This document shows positions 35,398-37,500 of a stretch of DNA of 37,500 bases, piece after piece; position 1 is the first letter of the stretch, and each line of letters opens with the position of its first letter. The position numbers and the translations under genes are program-made. The stretch comes from Planctomycetota bacterium. Lineage in GTDB: Bacteria > Planctomycetota > Planctomycetia > Pirellulales > Pirellulaceae. The notes beneath the pieces are model-generated. The model was not told the origin of the DNA. It ran no database searches and saw only the letters and a list, made by a program, of their open reading frames with translations. The DNA is taken from assembly GCA_027622275.1 (NCBI GenBank), contig JAQBZB010000054.1, positions 1 through 37,500 on the forward strand, in the 5' to 3' direction.

Positions 35398-36321
35398 ATG
35401 CTGACCGAAACGTTGCTCCGCTCGACCAATCGCATCCGGCATCCACTTGTCGACGGGGCGCCGCCCGCCTGGGCCTCCGGTTGGGGACAGGACACTTTCG
35501 GAATCTTCGCTGAGTTCAGCTTGAAGGCCGATCAGGGTGAATGGGTCACGCAACGGATGCGTTGGATTCCGCCGGGAACCTTTACGATGGGCTCGCCGGA
35601 TGGTGAGCCGGGACGAAGCCCTGACGAAGGTCCTCAACGCCAGGTCACGATCAGCAAGTCCCTGTGGATTTTCGACACGCCCTGTACGCAGTCGCTGTGG
35701 CAAGCGGTGACGGGGCAAAACCCGAGCCGCTTCGTCGATCCAGAGCGACCGGTGGAGCAAGTGAGTTGGGATGATACTCAAGAGTTCATCACGAAGTTGA
35801 ACTCGGCCGTGCCGGGTCTTGCCCTGCGTTTGCCGACCGAGGCCGAATGGGAGTACGCCTGCCGCGCGGGGACAACCGAGGCGACCTATGCCGGACCCAT
35901 CGAGATTTTGGGCGCGAATAACGCACCGATTCTGGACGCGATTGCCTGGTACGGCGGGAACAGCGGCGTCGAATTCGATCGGGACGACGGTTCTGATTCT
36001 TCTAAATGGCCAGACAAACAACACGCTCACAAGATGGCTGGAACGAGGAAGGTAGCACAGAAACTGCCGAATCGTTGGGGGTTCTTCGACATGCTCGGTA
36101 ACATTTGGGAATGGTGTCAGGACTGGTACGACAGCGAGGCTTATAGGTCGTCTGCCTCGACAGATCCCACTGGTCCAGATCAGGGCCTCCACCGGGTGTT
36201 GCGTGGCGGCAGCTGGGGCAGCAACGCGCGGTTCGTGCGTTCGGCGTTCCGCGACCACCTCGATCCCGGCTACCGGGACGACTTCATCGGTTTCCGCTGT
36301 GCCCAAGTTCAAGAAATCTAG
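35398..36321 (+). CDS. FGS (FGE-like C-lectin-fold) domain protein
   Basis: A 307-aa protein carrying the WASGWGQDTFGIFAEF module (from residue 25) and one complete FGS domain (about 54-305). Landmarks are MRWIPPGTFTMGSPDGE, the PVEQVSWDDTQEFI segment, LPTEAEWEYACRAG, and NIWEWCQDWYDSEAY. It lacks the paired active-site cysteines of true formylglycine-generating enzymes, so it is likely a binding domain. The current start ATG 35398 lies just after the palindromic element; the gene probably began at 35219 before the insertion. It is the last gene of the island operon, and its C-terminus is VR3. It may bind a ligand for the vWA/MoxR machine. Confidence 0.85.
   Translation: MLTETLLRSTNRIRHPLVDGAPPAWASGWGQDTFGIFAEFSLKADQGEWVTQRMRWIPPGTFTMGSPDGEPGRSPDEGPQRQVTISKSLWIFDTPCTQSLWQAVTGQNPSRFVDPERPVEQVSWDDTQEFITKLNSAVPGLALRLPTEAEWEYACRAGTTEATYAGPIEILGANNAPILDAIAWYGGNSGVEFDRDDGSDSSKWPDKQHAHKMAGTRKVAQKLPNRWGFFDMLGNIWEWCQDWYDSEAYRSSASTDPTGPDQGLHRVLRGGSWGSNARFVRSAFRDHLDPGYRDDFIGFRCAQVQEI
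36181..36312 (+). other. DGR-type variable repeat VR3
   Basis: The last 44 codons but two of the third FGS protein (residues 262-305). The constant bases are identical to VR1 and VR2, although the rest of this FGS domain differs from the others at many third positions. Variable residues include S-W-G-S-N-A-R-F, D-H-L, Y and D-D. Sequence identity stops right after the CAA codon at 36312, three bases before the protein's last codon. Confidence 0.85.
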
Positions 36322-36348
36322 CCGGGGAGCGGGGAGCGTGTACGCAGC

Positions 36349-36371
36349 GACAGGCTAACGGAGTGCCTGTC
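36349..36371. terminator. Hairpin after the island operon
   Basis: GACAGGC at 36349-36355 and GCCTGTC at 36365-36371 pair perfectly with a 9-base loop, 28 bp after the last stop. It has no T tract. It could terminate the operon. It is not placed like the short cruciform that follows many DGR target sites, being 37 bp beyond VR3. Confidence 0.35.
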
Positions 36372-36421
36372 AGCAAGTCACGCGACGAGCGCGAGAAAAT
36401 AGAGCCTGCTGACTCCTCGCC

Positions 36422-37309
36422 CTACTTCCAAGCGAACTGCTGGCCAGTCAATTGCTCGCAGGCTTCGATGTACTTCTCGCGCGTCTTGGCGATCACATCG
36501 TCCGGCAGGGCAGGGGGTGGGCTGTTTTTGTCCCAGTCGGTGGCGCTCAACCAATCGCGGACGAACTGCTTATCGAACGAGGGTTGACCGTGGCCCGGTT
36601 CGTACTGATCGGCGGGCCAGAAACGTGAGCTGTCAGGTGTAAGGACTTCGTCGATCAGTATCAACTCGCCATCGAAGCGGCCCCATTCGAACTTTGTATC
36701 CGCGATGATGATGCCACGTTGACCAGCGTATTCAGCACCGCGTTGATAGATGTCAATGCTCCGCCGTCGCAACTCGTCCGCTGGCTCGGCACCGATGATT
36801 TCGATCATCCGCTCGAACGAAATGTTGATGTCGTGGCCGGTTTCCTCTTTCGTGGCTGGCGTGAAGATCGGCTCGTTGAGCTTCGAGCATTGCTGCAAGC
36901 CGCTGGGCAGCTGGATGCCGCAGACCGTGCCTGATTGTTGGTATTCCTTCCAGCCCGATCCATCGAGGTAACCGCGGACAACGCACTCGATCGGCACCAC
37001 CTCGCATTTGCGAACTAACATGCTCCGTCCGGCAAGTTGTGCTAGATCCGTGCCGTCGGGCAGCCCGGCGTTTTCCAGGTCCGTGGACAGCAGATGATGC
37101 GGCACATCGAGCAGATCAAACCAGAATGCGCTGACCTGCGTCAGCACTCGACCTTTGTCTGGAATTCCGCTCGGCAGCACCCAGTCGTAGGCACTGATGC
37201 GATCGGTGCTGATCATCAGCAATTGATCGCCTAAGTCGTAAATATCGCGGACCTTACCACGACGGACGGGATAGTGTTCCAGGGAAGTTTCCAGGACGGG
37301 GGCGCTCAT
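36422..37309 (-). CDS. purC: Phosphoribosylaminoimidazole-succinocarboxamide synthase
   Basis: The start is ATG 37309, with AAGGAAG seven bases before it; the open frame reaches 37342. The 295-aa SAICAR synthetase joins CAIR and aspartate with ATP in purine synthesis. Landmarks are [27 protein letters not shown] near the N-terminus, [25 protein letters not shown] and [12 protein letters not shown]. The last 36 codons are duplicated at 28515-28623, marking the insertion point of the island. The gene itself is intact, so purine synthesis is preserved. Confidence 0.95.
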   Translation of the reverse strand: MSAPVLETSLEHYPVRRGKVRDIYDLGDQLLMISTDRISAYDWVLPSGIPDKGRVLTQVSAFWFDLLDVPHHLLSTDLENAGLPDGTDLAQLAGRSMLVRKCEVVPIECVVRGYLDGSGWKEYQQSGTVCGIQLPSGLQQCSKLNEPIFTPATKEETGHDINISFERMIEIIGAEPADELRRRSIDIYQRGAEYAGQRGIIIADTKFEWGRFDGELILIDEVLTPDSSRFWPADQYEPGHGQPSFDKQFVRDWLSATDWDKNSPPPALPDDVIAKTREKYIEACEQLTGQQFAWK

Positions 37310-37452
37310 ATTGGCTTCCTTTCTCAGCGGGCTCTTCAGCAATTTCCTAGCAACGTGACCGAGGAGTATATCACGTTCGGAAACGCATCGGCTAGGAGGC
37401 CTGTGAACCGACTTAGAAAGTGATTATGAACAACTTCCCGATTTGAGTTTTG

Positions 37453-37500
37453 GGGAGGGCGAGGCTCCTGCCGAGCCAAACAGGGAAAGGCTCGGCGGGA
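37453..37500. repeat. Dispersed palindrome at the window edge (partial)
   Basis: GGGGAGGGCGAGGCTCCTGC-CGAGCC is followed after about 11 bases by GGCTCGGCGGGA, its inverted partner, running to the window edge. The left part matches 27515-27540. The 37310-37452 segment before it contains the purC ribosome site and upstream region only. Confidence 0.6.

Larger units (their letters stand above)
28515..36421. mobile_element. Putative genomic island inserted at the 3' end of purC
   Basis: The segment begins with a 109-bp copy of the end of purC and stops just before the intact purC terminus, so the purC tail forms direct repeats at 28515-28623 and 36422-36530 (3 mismatches by eye). Inside is one operon of conflict-type genes and nothing else. 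The arrangement is that of an island integrated in the 3' end of a gene, with the displaced original tail left at the far side. No integrase or transposase is visible inside, so either the integrase has been lost, or the unit moved by homologous recombination or acts in trans. Confidence 0.7.

Noticed and set aside
31602-36321. Catalytic formylglycine-generating or EgtB-type enzymes
   Set aside because: The domain fold is matched, but the active-site cysteines are missing and the segment is hypervariable, so an enzymatic call is not supported.
36349-36371. DGR target-site cruciform downstream of VR3
   Set aside because: The hairpin has a 9-base loop and lies 37 bp beyond the repeat, and no matching hairpin follows VR1 or VR2. 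It is listed only as a possible terminator.
28515-36421. DGR reverse transcriptase, accessory gene or template repeat in the window
   Set aside because: I looked for an RT frame with a YxDD-type motif and for a fourth copy of the 132-bp segment with adenines at the variable sites. None is visible, so the retroelement itself is not claimed here.
28624-36421. Integrase or transposase inside the purC-bounded island
   Set aside because: All frames of gene length there are accounted for by the operon or are shadows of it; none shows recombinase motifs.

Overview
The window looks like chromosomal DNA of a planctomycete (Planctomycetota; I infer Pirellulales-like but cannot fix the genus). The basis is a planctomycete cytochrome-type DUF1549/DUF1553 protein next to a Tat-exported DUF1501 protein, a DUF1080 protein, a fused SecDF with a very long low-complexity insert, a TPR protein ending in two RpoA-CTD-like domains, a kdsA gene, and many dispersed palindromic repeats between and inside genes.

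Layout. 1-2606: a sulfotransferase-glycosyltransferase fusion gene damaged by palindromic elements; one insertion kept the frame and a second split the gene. 2981-7729: a lipoprotein, a membrane-anchored vWA protein, an alpha/beta-hydrolase-like protein with Asp at the nucleophile elbow, and a LysM protein. 7824-15110 (minus strand): TPR/alpha-CTD protein, tgt, yajC and secDF, with tRNA-Thr(CGU) just upstream. 15970-19632: a lipid-kinase-like protein, kdsA and an overlapping TPR lipoprotein. 19748-28504: DUF1549/1553 and DUF1501 genes, an NHL-propeller protein with an Ldh2-type dehydrogenase, an SDR and a DUF1080 protein. 36422-37309 (minus): purC.

The outstanding region is 28515-36421. It is bounded by a 109-bp direct repeat of the 3' end of purC (3 mismatches by eye), so about 7.9 kb appears to have been inserted at the end of purC, displacing a purC tail next to the DUF1080 gene. 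Inside is one tightly coupled operon: a Trypco2-like small protein, a trypsin-like protease with a complete H/D/S triad, a MoxR-type AAA+ ATPase, a 1206-aa protein with a degenerate vWA-like region plus two formylglycine-generating-enzyme-like (FGS, C-type-lectin fold) domains, and a third FGS protein. The composition matches the MoxR/vWA/trypsin/FGS biological-conflict (defence-like) systems.

The three FGS domains end in segments of exactly 132 bp (33945-34076, 35064-35195, 36181-36312). Twenty-eight of the 44 codons are identical to the base in all three. All 23 variable sites lie in the other 16 codons, only at first or second codon positions, mostly in codons ending in C, and adenine occurs in at least one copy at 19 of the 23 sites. 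This is the footprint expected from adenine-specific mutagenic retrohoming by a diversity-generating retroelement (DGR). No reverse transcriptase or template repeat is visible in the window, so the DGR would have to act from elsewhere. The best reading is a mobile conflict island whose binding domains are diversified in trans by a remote DGR.
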